Positions 16,588 through 26,232 of a DNA stretch of 64,000 bases are shown one piece after another. A model generated the notes under the pieces. It did not search any database. It saw only the letters and a program-made list of their open reading frames with translations, and was not told the origin of the DNA. A program made the position numbers and the translations under genes. Where the stretch lies: assembly GCA_963717125.1 (NCBI GenBank), contig CAVQVG010000016.1, positions 29,533-93,532 on the forward strand. Reading direction: 5' to 3'. The number at the start of each line of letters is the position of its first letter. Within the stretch, counting starts at the first letter, position 1. This stretch comes from RYN-230 sp963717125. GTDB lineage: Bacteria > Actinomycetota > Actinomycetes > Streptosporangiales > Streptosporangiaceae.

Positions 16588-16667
16588 GACCCCTGGCCGG
16601 GACGGACCAACTGGTCGCGATGCGATCCGCAGGTCCGCCCCGGCCTGGGCCGGGCGGAGAGACCGGG

Positions 16668-17648
<981 letters not shown>

Positions 17649-18223
17649 GAGACCCCTCACGCAGTCGGATGATTCGACCCTACCGATGGGCGGGAAAGCG
17701 GTTAGCCGCGGTTCACGGCCTGGGCCGACCGGCGGTGCCCGGCGGCGCCACCCCGGCGCGTTCGGCCGGGGTCACCCCGGCCACCCGGGCTGCCGTGCTG
17801 ATCCAACGGGTATCCGCTGGGCCGGTCGGCCAGCGGCTGGGCGACTGTCATGTCCAAAGCTCCTTCGATGTGCTGCCACATCCAGCTTCGGCGCCATCGG
17901 TGATCAAAACAAACGACAACTGTTGCTCACCAGCATCTCAATCAGAGATAAGCGGGGACCTCGTAACGTACCGCGCCCGGCTCAATACCGGCCGATTCGA
18001 ACCATTCCCGGCACGCCGCATTGGGCGCGCCGATCAAAGGCACAAAACGGGTACGACCGAACGTCCGAAGGATTGGCCTGGCGACGGGATTTAAGGGACG
18101 CAAGGTGAGAAGGCTCCGGCTGGACAGCGACAGCACTCTGCATTGATCATGCGCCGAGCGGCCGGTTAGCCTCGACTCGGGTCGCCATACTGTCGGCCCA
18201 GCTCAGCGGCACGGCAGGTGATC
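17649..18223. other. gene-free divergent region between aldo/keto reductase and LysR genes
   Basis: About 575 bases. The part from 17860 to 18130 is noticeably AT-richer than the flanks. A 64-codon minus-strand frame (17942-18136) has no ribosome site or recognisable family and may be a decayed fragment. The reductase promoter and any LysR-type TN11A sites should lie here, but none stands out by eye. Confidence 0.5.
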
Positions 18224-19180
18224 ATGGTCTCGATGGACGGCCGGAAGTCCGGTTCCCAGATCGGCGCAGGTCAGCTGCCGTCGCTGGAGAGCCTGCGAAA
18301 ATTCGTGGTGGTGGCCGAGGAACTGTCCTTCACCAAGGCCGCGCGCCGGCTGCACGTGGTGCAGTCCGGGGTGTCCAGCGCCATCCAGGGCCTGGAGCGT
18401 GAGCTGGGCGCGGTGCTGTTCGACCGGGACCGGCACCGGGTGGCGCTGACCGACGCGGGCCAGGCACTGCTGCCCGAGGCCCGGGCCACGCTGGCCGCGG
18501 CGCAGGCCGCGCAGGACGCGGTGGCGCAGGCCCGGGCTGGGCTGCGCGGCACGCTCACCGTGGGCACGCTGACCTCCACCGGCGCGGTCAACCTGCCCGA
18601 ACTGCTCGGCCGGTTCCATGACTCGCACCCACGGGTGGCCGTGCACCTGCGGCAGTCCGCCGCCGGGTCGGCTGGCCTCGCCCGCCAGGTGCTCGCGGGC
18701 GAGCTCGACCTGGCCCTGGTGGGCCTGCCTGGGCAGCCGCCGGCCGGCCTGCGGCTGCATCCGCTGAGCGAGGAGCTGGTGGTGCTGCTGTGCGCCGCCC
18801 GGCACCCGCTGGCCGGGCAGCCGGCCGTGCGGCTGGACGAGCTGGCCGACGAAACGTTCGTGGACTTCCCGCCGGGCTGGGGCAACCGCACCGTGTCCGA
18901 CCGCGCGTTCGCCGCGGCTGGCCTGGACCGCCAGGTACCGTTCGAGGTGGCCGACTACGCCTCGGCCGCGGCCCTGGTCCGCTACGGCCTCGGCGTGGCG
19001 TTCATGCCGGCGTCGGCCGCTCAGGGGTTCCCCGGCGTGCGCCTCGTCGAGCTGGCCAGCCCGCGGCTGACCTGGCGGCTGTCGGTGGCCACCCCGACCG
19101 CCCGGCGGCTGTCGGCCGCGGCCCGCGCCTTCCTGGCCGAACTGATCCCCGCCGCCAGCACGTCCCGGCCGCGGGCGTAG
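18224..19180 (+). CDS. LysR-family regulator
   Basis: A protein of about 318 residues. The N-terminal LysR winged HTH is typical (LRKFVVVAEELSFTKAARRLHVVQSGVSSAIQGLERELGAVLFDR). The co-inducer-binding domain begins with LRGTLTVGTL and includes LDLALVGLP. GTG 18218, ATG 18224 and ATG 18233 are alternative starts; 18224 follows GCAGGTG. LysR regulators usually control a divergent gene, here possibly the aldo/keto reductase 570 bases away. The ligand is unknown. Confidence 0.9.
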   Translation: MVSMDGRKSGSQIGAGQLPSLESLRKFVVVAEELSFTKAARRLHVVQSGVSSAIQGLERELGAVLFDRDRHRVALTDAGQALLPEARATLAAAQAAQDAVAQARAGLRGTLTVGTLTSTGAVNLPELLGRFHDSHPRVAVHLRQSAAGSAGLARQVLAGELDLALVGLPGQPPAGLRLHPLSEELVVLLCAARHPLAGQPAVRLDELADETFVDFPPGWGNRTVSDRAFAAAGLDRQVPFEVADYASAAALVRYGLGVAFMPASAAQGFPGVRLVELASPRLTWRLSVATPTARRLSAAARAFLAELIPAASTSRPRA

Positions 19181-19259
19181 CGCCCAGCCCGGGCGGCGTT
19201 AACCGCGGGCTGCCTTGCCGCCCGCGGCGCGGCGGGATGGGATGGTGGTCGGGGGTGAC

Positions 19260-20955
19260 ATGACGCCGAGCGAACCGGTACCGCCCAGGCCAGCGGCTCC
19301 GATCCTGCTGGTCGTCGACGACGATCTGCCCGCGCGAGCCGTGGTCGAAGGCGAGCTCCGTAAGCGGTACGGGGCCGATTACCAGGTCATGTGCGCTGGA
19401 TCCGCCGACGATCCGGTCCGCCTGCTGACCGAGCTCCGCGACGGCCGGCGCGCGGTCAGCATCGTCCTGGCCCGCGAGTCGATGTCCGGGATGACCGGGA
19501 CCGAGTTGCTGGCCCGGGTCCGTGAGTACCACCCGGCGGCGAAGTGCCTGCTGCTCACCGATTGGGGATACGGGCCGGCTGCCGGGACGATCCTGCAGGC
19601 GATCGCGCTTGGTCACATCGATGGCTACGTGGCCAGGCCGGTGACGGTGCCGGACGAGCGGTTCCATCTGGCGGTCACCGAGTTGCTCGAGGACTGGGCC
19701 AGATCGAACCGGCCCAGGTTCGAGGTCGTGCGGGTGGTGGGCGAGGAGTGGTCCCCGCGCTCGCACGAGATCCGGGATGTGCTGGACCGCAACGCGATCC
19801 CGTTCGGCTTCTACCCGGTCGGCACCGAGCCGGGACAGGCGATCCTGCGTCAGGCCGGGCCCGCCGCCGCGCTGCCCGTGATCGCGCTGTTCGACGGGCG
19901 GGTGCTGGCCAACCCGTCGAATACCGAGATCGCCGAGGCTCTCGGGGTGAAGACCAGGCCGGGCGCCGCCCGGTACGACATCGCCGTGATCGGGGCCGGC
20001 CCGGCCGGCCTGGCGGCGGCGGTCTACGGGGCTTCCGAGGGGCTCTCCACGGTGGTGCTGGAGCCAGAGGCCATCGGCGGCCAGGCCGGGACGAGCTCGC
20101 GCATCCGCAACTACCTGGGCTTCCCGACCGGGGTGAGCGGCGGCGAACTCGCGCTGCGGGCCTTCACCCAGGCCTGGAACTTCGGCACCGAATACGTCTA
20201 CGGGAATCCGGCGGCCGGCCTGCACGTCCAGGAACCGGACCGCGTCATAACGCTCGCCGGTGGGACTGAGGTGCGCAGCCGCGCTGTCGTCATCGCCACC
20301 GGCGTGTCCTACCGGCGGCTCGGCATCCCGTCGCTCGACGCGCTGACCGGCGCGGGCGTGTTCTACGGCGCCGCCACGACCGAGGCCACGGCGATGAAGG
20401 ACCAGGAGGTGTTCGTGGTGGGCGGGGCGAATTCCGCCGGGCAGGCCGCCGTCCACCTGGCCAGGTACGCCGCCCGGGTGACGCTGCTGGTCCGGGGGCC
20501 GTCCCTAACTGAGAGCATGTCCGAATACCTCATCAAGGAGATCACCGGCACCGCCAACATCGCCGTCCGGCACAACACGGTCGTCACGGGACGGCGGCGG
20601 AACGGGCCGCCTGGAGAGCCTGACCCTCCAGGACCGGCTCTCCGGGATGACGCGGACCGTCCCGGCCGCGGCCGTCTTCGTGCTGATCGGTGCTGAGCCC
20701 CGCACCGAGTGGCTGCCGGGCAGCATCGCGCGTGACCGGTGGGGCTTCCTGCTCACCGGCAGCGACCTGCTGGCCGGCGGCCACCCGCCGGACGGCTGGC
20801 CGCTGCCCCGCCCGCCCACGCTCCTCGAGACCAGCCTGCCCGGGGTGTTCGCGGCGGGCGACGTCCGCGCCGGATCGGTGAAGCGGGTGGCGTCCGCCGT
20901 CGGCGAAGGCTCGATCGCGATCCGGCTCATCCACGACTACCTGCGCGGCAGCTGA
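19260..20955 (+). pseudogene. fused response regulator/thioredoxin-reductase-like flavoprotein, frameshifted
   Basis: Two frames together make a protein of about 565 residues. Residues 1-125 are a receiver-like domain with the acidic triad (VVDDD), but the phospho-acceptor position reads LARESM, Arg instead of Asp. An FAD domain follows with VIGAGPAGLAAAVYGA, an NADPH site (VVGGANSAGQAA) and the terminal FAD motif GVFAAGDVRAGSVKRVASAVGEGS. The redox CxxC of true thioredoxin reductase is replaced by AATTEA, as in this fused family. The frame changes near 20588-20592: upstream reads NTVVTG, then +1 reads DGGGTGRLESL to the stop at 20955. ATG 19260 follows GGGGGTG. Decay or sequence error cannot be separated. 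Confidence 0.75.
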
Positions 20956-20984
20956 CGCCCCCGCCCGGGGCCTTCCCGAGCCTG

Positions 20985-21311
20985 CTACTCGCGGATTACC
21001 CGGCCGCCGGCGTCGCGGGCCCGCTCCAGCGGAGCGGTCGGCTCGAACGGTATGGCGGCGACGAAGCCCGGCAGCCCGGGCCCGCGATGCAGCCCGGTGC
21101 CGTTGTGCCTTTCGGCGAGCGCGTGGCTGATCAGCACGCGTTCCTGGTCCGCGGTGGCCTCGGTGTACGGCGGGCTCCACGGGCCGTGCTCGGCCAGGCG
21201 CCTGAGCAGGGCCAGCGGCAGCCACACCCCATCTAGCGTGATGCCGTACTCCACGACCATCCGCGTCTCGACCATGGGTGCAGCATCCTCGTGCCCGGCC
21301 CCGCCCGCCAT
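20985..21311 (-). CDS. hypothetical protein
   Basis: A 108-residue soluble protein. ATG 21311 is supported by GGAGG five bases upstream. The centre reads MVVEYGITLDGVWLPLALLRRLAEHGPWSPPYTEATADQE, with third-position GC as in neighbours, so it is probably translated. No domain is recognised. It sits between the frameshifted flavoprotein and the catabolic cluster, 45 bases after the maleate isomerase stop on the same strand, so it may be the last gene of that operon. Confidence 0.6.
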   Translation of the reverse strand: MAGGAGHEDAAPMVETRMVVEYGITLDGVWLPLALLRRLAEHGPWSPPYTEATADQERVLISHALAERHNGTGLHRGPGLPGFVAAIPFEPTAPLERARDAGGRVIRE

Positions 21312-21356
21312 CGCCACCTCCGTGCCAGCCTGACCCTGACCCCGCGACCTCCCTTA

Positions 21357-22094
21357 TTACCTGATCCCCGGCACTACCTCGCGCGGCTCCGGCCCCAGCA
21401 ACGCGGCCAGTTCGCTGGCGGTGGCCGTGGCGGCGGACAGCACCGGAACCTGCGTCTCGCGGCTTACCTCGTCCAGCGCCGCCAGCGACGGCATCTGCAC
21501 GCAGGCGGAGAGCACGAGTGCGTCGACGCCGGTCAGGTGGAGCCGCCTGACGTGGCCGCTCAGGTCCGCGGGATCGAGCCGGCCGACGTCGACGTTGTCG
21601 GCGACCTCGAGGCTGACCGAGTCGACTACTTTGATCCCGTAGTCGGCGAGGTAGCGGACGACCATGCCGGTGAGCGGCTTCAGGTAGGGCGTCACGATCG
21701 CCACCCGGCCGGCCCCGAGCCCCAGCAGCGCCCGGACCAGGGCACCGGCGCTGCTGGTCACCGGCACGGCGGATCCGGCGGCGGCGAGCTCGGCGGCCAG
21801 CCGCCGCTCCTCCGCCTCGTGCGCCCGGGGACCGCTGGCCATGACGGCGATCAGGCAGGCGTACGCCACGACGTCCAGTCGCGCGTCGGCCAGCTCGCGC
21901 GCGCAGCGCTCGCTTTCGGCCACCATGCGCTGCAGCGACTCCGGGTCCACCCGGTGCAGCGCCGCCCGGCTGGAGTGGAAGGTCACCCCGCGGCCGGCCA
22001 CGGCCGGGTCGCGGGCCAGCAGGGCGGGTAGCTCGGTCTCCATCGTCACGTTCGAGCTCGGCACGATCAGGCCGACGCGGTGTGGCGTCATCAT
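21357..22094 (-). CDS. nicE: maleate cis-trans isomerase (NicE-type)
   Basis: A 245-residue member of the Asp/Glu racemase superfamily. The opening VGLIVPSSNVTMETELPALL and the paired catalytic Cys, C80 in YACLIAVMA and C198 in SACVQMPSL, are those of maleate isomerase. It converts maleate to fumarate, the last step of 2,5-dihydroxypyridine catabolism, in the cytoplasm. It is last or next to last in the minus-strand operon, 13 bases after the HD-domain gene. Arylmalonate decarboxylase is the nearest alternative, but context with NicX- and NicD-type genes favours maleate. Confidence 0.88.
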   Translation of the reverse strand: MMTPHRVGLIVPSSNVTMETELPALLARDPAVAGRGVTFHSSRAALHRVDPESLQRMVAESERCARELADARLDVVAYACLIAVMASGPRAHEAEERRLAAELAAAGSAVPVTSSAGALVRALLGLGAGRVAIVTPYLKPLTGMVVRYLADYGIKVVDSVSLEVADNVDVGRLDPADLSGHVRRLHLTGVDALVLSACVQMPSLAALDEVSRETQVPVLSAATATASELAALLGPEPREVVPGIR

Positions 22095-22107
22095 CGGGGG
22101 GCCGCGG

Positions 22108-22740
22108 CTACAGGTCGTCGAGCGTTGCGAGCGCCTGCGCCAGCAGCGCTGCCGCCACCGGCTGCGCCGCCGGGACCCGGATCCGTTCCGCCATGTAGCG
22201 GTGCTTGGCGCGGGCCTGCTCGGCGCCGCACTCGCCGTGGGTAACCCACTTCCGGACGATGTCCTGCAGCGTCTCCAGGAACGACAGTGAGTCGGCCGCC
22301 TGGACCAGATCCGCGCCGCCCACCCCGCCGAATTCGTGCAGCGTGATCAGCCGCTGCACTTCGGGCAGCGCGAACTTCTCCGGCACATCGCCCTGCGCGT
22401 GCAGCCAGAACCCGACCACCTCCGCGGACCGCGCGGCGTGCGCGTACAGGTAGTGCGGGTCGTCCCAGCGGCCGGTCGCCTTATCCATCTGCGGGCCGTT
22501 CGGGAACATCCGCTCGATGTCGTGGGTGACGACGGCCAGCCGCGCCTCGAGCGGGGCGGCCGGATCGAGGTAGCCAAGCCAGTCCCGGGCCCGCACCAGA
22601 TGCCAGGCCTGGCTGTACGGGTCGATCCAGTCGATGGCCCGCCGCTCGATCTCGGTGGCCACGGGCAGGCTCGGGGCGGCTTCGCTGACAGTGCGCACGC
22701 TACTGCTCTCCGTATCGTCCTGATCCTCTATTGCCTTCAT
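22108..22740 (-). CDS. HD-domain protein, putative phosphohydrolase
   Basis: A 210-residue protein. ATG 22740 overlaps the deformylase stop as ATGA. The HD pattern is visible: His in QAWHLVRARDW, His-Asp in AVVTHDIERMF, His in LYAHAARSAEVV, His-Glu in LITLHEFGG and a late Asp in QAADSLSFLE. HD proteins are metal-dependent phosphohydrolases, though some members act on other bonds. Tight coupling inside the pyridine-catabolic operon, which also encodes a PEP-synthase-like kinase pair, suggests removal of a phosphate from a pathway intermediate. That role is an inference; no relative of known function is recalled. Confidence 0.7.
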   Translation of the reverse strand: MKAIEDQDDTESSSVRTVSEAAPSLPVATEIERRAIDWIDPYSQAWHLVRARDWLGYLDPAAPLEARLAVVTHDIERMFPNGPQMDKATGRWDDPHYLYAHAARSAEVVGFWLHAQGDVPEKFALPEVQRLITLHEFGGVGGADLVQAADSLSFLETLQDIVRKWVTHGECGAEQARAKHRYMAERIRVPAAQPVAAALLAQALATLDDL

Positions 22741-23552
22741 GCGCTGGCCCCCAGCCGGGAGAGAAACCCCTCGATCTCGGCGACCGTCTGGGCGAGGTTG
22801 TCCCACGGGATCATGTGACCGCTGTCCGCCACGGCCACCACCTCGGCCCGCGGGTTCACCCGGCGGAGCAGGTCCGCGTCCTCGGCGGTGACCACCGGGC
22901 TACTGGCGCCGTAGAGCAGCAGCGCGGGCGGCTCGACCTCGCGCCAGACCGGTTCGAACGCTTCGAGGTGGAACCACGCGTAGCTCTCCACCACGGCGGT
23001 CTCGTCGCACGAGGCGAGCCATTCCCCGCGCAGCCGCGCCTCCTCCTCCGTCCAAGTCGGATAGTCCGCTCTGGCCTGCTCGGTGCCGTGGCCGGCGCGC
23101 GCCCCGTGCAGGCCAGACAGGAAGCGGTCCAGCGCCATCGGGTAGGGACGCCGGCCCGGCCCGGACATGGGCGGGTCGATGGCCACCACGCCGGCCGACG
23201 CGCCAGGCACCCGGGCCCGGGCGCACGCGACGACCCGGGCACCGAGCGAGTGCCCGACCAGCACGGGCTGGTGCAGCCCGAGCTGGTCGATGAGGGCCAG
23301 CACGTCGTCCGCGTAGTCACCGGCCCGGTGCGAGCCGTACGGGACCCGTTGCGACAGCCCTCGTCCCCGCATGTCGAGCACGTAGACGTCCGACCCGACA
23401 TCGGCCAGCCGGCTGGCGGCCACGGCGAAGGCGCCGGCCGGCGTGGTGATGCCGGGGACGACGACCATCGGCCGGTCACCGCGGCCGGGAAACCGGGCGG
23501 CGTGCAGCCGCAGGTCACCCGAGCGGAAAAATACCGATTCCGACTTCTTCAT
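22737..23552 (-). CDS. nicD: alpha/beta hydrolase, probable N-formylmaleamate deformylase (NicD-type)
   Basis: A 271-residue alpha/beta hydrolase. The nucleophile elbow is GHSLGA (Ser102). The catalytic His is H246 in DSGHMIPWDN, and the acid is probably an Asp before or within the TAEDADLL region. The DMRGRGLSQ motif and overall length match NicD, which hydrolyses N-formylmaleamate to maleamate and formate. ATG 23552 follows GAGGGA. The gene lies between the permease (22-base gap) and the HD gene (ATGA overlap). Position in a cluster with NicX and maleate isomerase supports the assignment. Confidence 0.82.
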   Translation of the reverse strand: MKKSESVFFRSGDLRLHAARFPGRGDRPMVVVPGITTPAGAFAVAASRLADVGSDVYVLDMRGRGLSQRVPYGSHRAGDYADDVLALIDQLGLHQPVLVGHSLGARVVACARARVPGASAGVVAIDPPMSGPGRRPYPMALDRFLSGLHGARAGHGTEQARADYPTWTEEEARLRGEWLASCDETAVVESYAWFHLEAFEPVWREVEPPALLLYGASSPVVTAEDADLLRRVNPRAEVVAVADSGHMIPWDNLAQTVAEIEGFLSRLGASA

Positions 23553-23574
23553 GTCCTCATTCCCTCGCTCGGCG

Positions 23575-25104
23575 TCAGGCGTCCATGCCAGGCACTCCAG
23601 GGACTCCGGGAACTCCGGGGACGGAATCGGCCAGGTCCGTGTCCCGGACGCCGTCCCGGCTGAGCGCACCGCGCGCCGAGTAACGCAGCGCCAGGTAGAC
23701 CAGCCCGCCGAAGACCCCGGCCACCAGCCAGGAGATGTCCACGCCGCTGACCGAGTTCTCCAGCGGCCCGGTGAACAGCGAGTTGGTGGAGAACGTGAGG
23801 CCGAGCCCCGCGCCGCAGAGCCAGGCGATGAAGGCCCGCACGTTGACGCCGTTCTGGAACCAGTACTTCCCGTGCATCCCGGGGATGGCGAACGCGTGCA
23901 GGTCGATCGGGGAAATGTCGTTGCGGCTGAGCACGAATTCGATGCCGATGATGACCATCCACGGGGTCGCCGTGACGATCATGATGGTGACGAACGCCTC
24001 GAGGTTGGTCAGGAAGTTCGTCGCCACCACGAACAGGTAGGTCAGCCCGAACAGCACCAGCCCGAACACGGCCGTGATGATGTAGCGCTTGAACCGGTAG
24101 AAGAACGGCCAGGCGCCGATGTCCAGCGTCGCGTTGTACAGCGACATGGCCGCGCTGGCGATGTTCGACGCCAGGCCGGGCACCAGCAGCAGCGGGAACA
24201 GGAACCAGACCGGCGCGGCGGCGGTGATACCGGTGACGAAGTTGCCGGCCTGCGCCGGGAACGAGGTGGCCGCGAACGCCGCCGCCGTCATCGCGAGCCA
24301 GCAGCCGGTGAAGATGCCGGTTACCGCGTAGGCGCTGACCTTCCAGGACGGCGCGCTGGCCGGGATGTACCGGCCGTAGTCGCCGACGAACGGCCCCCAG
24401 GAGATGGGCAGTGATGCGGTGGTGGTGGTCGCGATGAACCAGGTCGGCCAGAAGGTGCCCAGCAGGTAGTGCGAGCCCTGGATCACGTGGAACTTGGGCG
24501 CGAATACGGCGATCAGCATGACCAGGATGACGATCGAGACCACGTTGATGCCGCGGATGCCCTTCTCCAGCGTGCCATGCCCCAGCACGGCGGCCAGGCA
24601 GGTGACGATCAGGACGGCGAGCATGCCGACGGACAGCGCGCCCAGCCCCGTCGGCGTGCCGAACCAGCGGTTGAACGTGTCCACCACGGCCTGGCCGGAC
24701 GTGTAGATCAGGATGATGAAGAACCCGACGGCGATGAACCAGGTGATCCCGGAGCCGAGGAGCCGGCCCCGGACGCCGAACGCGATACCGCTGGACACTT
24801 GGGTGTTGGTCCCGGTCTTCGGGCTGAGCGGGCTGATCCCGAGGAAGACGAGGGAGCCGATCGCCGCGCCGATGGTGACCGACCAGAACGCCGCCCACCA
24901 GCCGAGCCCGAACGCGATGGGCAGCGCCCCGAACAGCATGTTGCCGTAGCCGAACTGCGGCCCGAAGAAGACGGAAAACAGCGTGTACGGCTTAGCCCGC
25001 CGCTCCACGTCGGGGATCATATCGATGCCCCGGGTCTCGATTCGCCCGAAACTGTCCCGGCCCTGACCCGCCGGAATCGACGCGCCGGCTTCAAGGTTCG
25101 TCAT
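23575..25104 (-). CDS. NCS1-family permease
   Basis: A 509-residue membrane protein with about 12 helices of the cytosine/purine/allantoin (NCS1) family. It begins with an NCS1-like start (DMIPDVERRAKPYTLFSVFFGPQFGYGNML) and contains the conserved PLSPKTGTNTQVSSGIAFG. ATG 25104 is supported by AAGGAGG. It probably imports the N-heterocyclic substrate of the cluster by cation symport. The last residues are three PGV repeats encoded by four 9-base units (23588-23623). It lies 85 bases after the NicX-type gene and just before the deformylase gene, in the same operon. Confidence 0.9.
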   Translation of the reverse strand: MTNLEAGASIPAGQGRDSFGRIETRGIDMIPDVERRAKPYTLFSVFFGPQFGYGNMLFGALPIAFGLGWWAAFWSVTIGAAIGSLVFLGISPLSPKTGTNTQVSSGIAFGVRGRLLGSGITWFIAVGFFIILIYTSGQAVVDTFNRWFGTPTGLGALSVGMLAVLIVTCLAAVLGHGTLEKGIRGINVVSIVILVMLIAVFAPKFHVIQGSHYLLGTFWPTWFIATTTTASLPISWGPFVGDYGRYIPASAPSWKVSAYAVTGIFTGCWLAMTAAAFAATSFPAQAGNFVTGITAAAPVWFLFPLLLVPGLASNIASAAMSLYNATLDIGAWPFFYRFKRYIITAVFGLVLFGLTYLFVVATNFLTNLEAFVTIMIVTATPWMVIIGIEFVLSRNDISPIDLHAFAIPGMHGKYWFQNGVNVRAFIAWLCGAGLGLTFSTNSLFTGPLENSVSGVDISWLVAGVFGGLVYLALRYSARGALSRDGVRDTDLADSVPGVPGVPGVPGMDA

Positions 25105-25189
25105 GTGCCCCTCCTTAGGGCATGGCGCCATCGCCGCGCCTGCCCGGCGGCTCCCGCGGGCAGGTGCGTGTGGTGACGCGGCGGCTAAA

Positions 25190-26221
25190 TCAGCCGCGCG
25201 GTTTCATTTCGGGGACGGCGATGTCTCCGCGGTTGACGATCTGGCGGTCGTCGAGGTACAGGGAGTAACCGTGCAGCGGGATGTCGATGTGGCACGGGGA
25301 GGCGTTGCTGCCGCCAAGCTCCTGGTTGGGGCCGGTGGCGAACAGGACGTTGCCGTAGAACGAGCGCCCTTCCTGGCCGATGCCCCGGGTGTCCATCATC
25401 GGCGCGGACCACCGGGCCTTCTCGTTGAGTCCCCACCCGATGTGCGAGATGGCGTACCCATCGGGATCGTTGAACTGCTCCATGTAGTCGCGCATCAGCT
25501 CGGCGTCGAGCTCGCCGGAAATATCGAGGATCTTGCCCTGCTCGATCTGCAGCCGGATGGGCGTGCGCACGTAGGACTTGAACGGGTAGATGATCGTGCC
25601 CGGGGCGAGGATCATCGTCCCGTCCACGCCGTCCTCGTGGGCGCCGGTGAACAGGAAGCCTGACGGCCAGTGGTCCCAGCGGCCCGGCTCGTCGGTGTAG
25701 CCGTACTCGGTGATGGTCGGGTACTTGCCGAGCCGGTAGACCAGGTTGGTGCCGTTCTCGTGCTCGACGCGCAGGCTCTGCGCCGCGGCCAGCAGATCAC
25801 CGGCGAATTCCACCCGCTCGCGCAGCTGCCGGTCCGGCAGCAGCAGGCTGAGCACATCGGTGGGCTCCACGGCCAGCAGGATGCGGGTACCAGACGCCTG
25901 GATCTCCAGCTGCTCCTTGGAGAACAGCATGAAGACCAGGTCGATCACGATGGCGGCTTCCTTCAGCGCGGCCATCGCCGCCGGGTGCCCGGTCAGCGGG
26001 GTGGTGCCCACTTCCCAGGTCGCCGCGCCCTTGCCGCGGGCCGCCGGGACCCGCACGTGGTAGGGCAGCGCGCCCAGTTCCTTCGCCGCCTGCATGAACG
26101 CCGCGGCGTGCCCGAGCAGCTCACCTTCGGCGTCCGAACTCAGGATGGCTACTGCCTCGCCCTCGTGCACGCCGCAGAGGATCAGCTCTTCGCGGCAGAC
26201 ATTGACGAAGTCGTAGTTCAT
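25190..26221 (-). CDS. nicX: 2,5-dihydroxypyridine 5,6-dioxygenase (NicX-type)
   Basis: A 343-residue protein very close in motif order to Pseudomonas putida NicX. Shared features include TRILLAVEP, ITEYGYTDEPGRWDHWPSGFLF, ISHIGWGL and SPCHIDIPLHGYSLYLDD. The Fe(II) ligands His260, His311 and Asp313 correspond to the NicX His/His/Asp site. It opens 2,5-dihydroxypyridine with O2 to N-formylmaleamate. ATG 26221 follows AGGAGG, which overlaps the amidase stop 11 bases upstream. Related M29-type aminopeptidase-like proteins lack this exact pattern, so the assignment is strong. Confidence 0.92.
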   Translation of the reverse strand: MNYDFVNVCREELILCGVHEGEAVAILSSDAEGELLGHAAAFMQAAKELGALPYHVRVPAARGKGAATWEVGTTPLTGHPAAMAALKEAAIVIDLVFMLFSKEQLEIQASGTRILLAVEPTDVLSLLLPDRQLRERVEFAGDLLAAAQSLRVEHENGTNLVYRLGKYPTITEYGYTDEPGRWDHWPSGFLFTGAHEDGVDGTMILAPGTIIYPFKSYVRTPIRLQIEQGKILDISGELDAELMRDYMEQFNDPDGYAISHIGWGLNEKARWSAPMMDTRGIGQEGRSFYGNVLFATGPNQELGGSNASPCHIDIPLHGYSLYLDDRQIVNRGDIAVPEMKPRG

Positions 26222-26232
26222 GTTCCGTCCTC

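Noticed and set aside
17995..18015. GATTCGAACC, resembling the T-loop of a tRNA on the minus strand
   Set aside because: The bases around it do not form the T stem, and no acceptor or anticodon arms can be built.
17942..18136. 64-codon minus-strand frame in the reductase-LysR spacer
   Set aside because: No ribosome site, no family and AT-rich context; may be a decayed fragment but cannot be supported.
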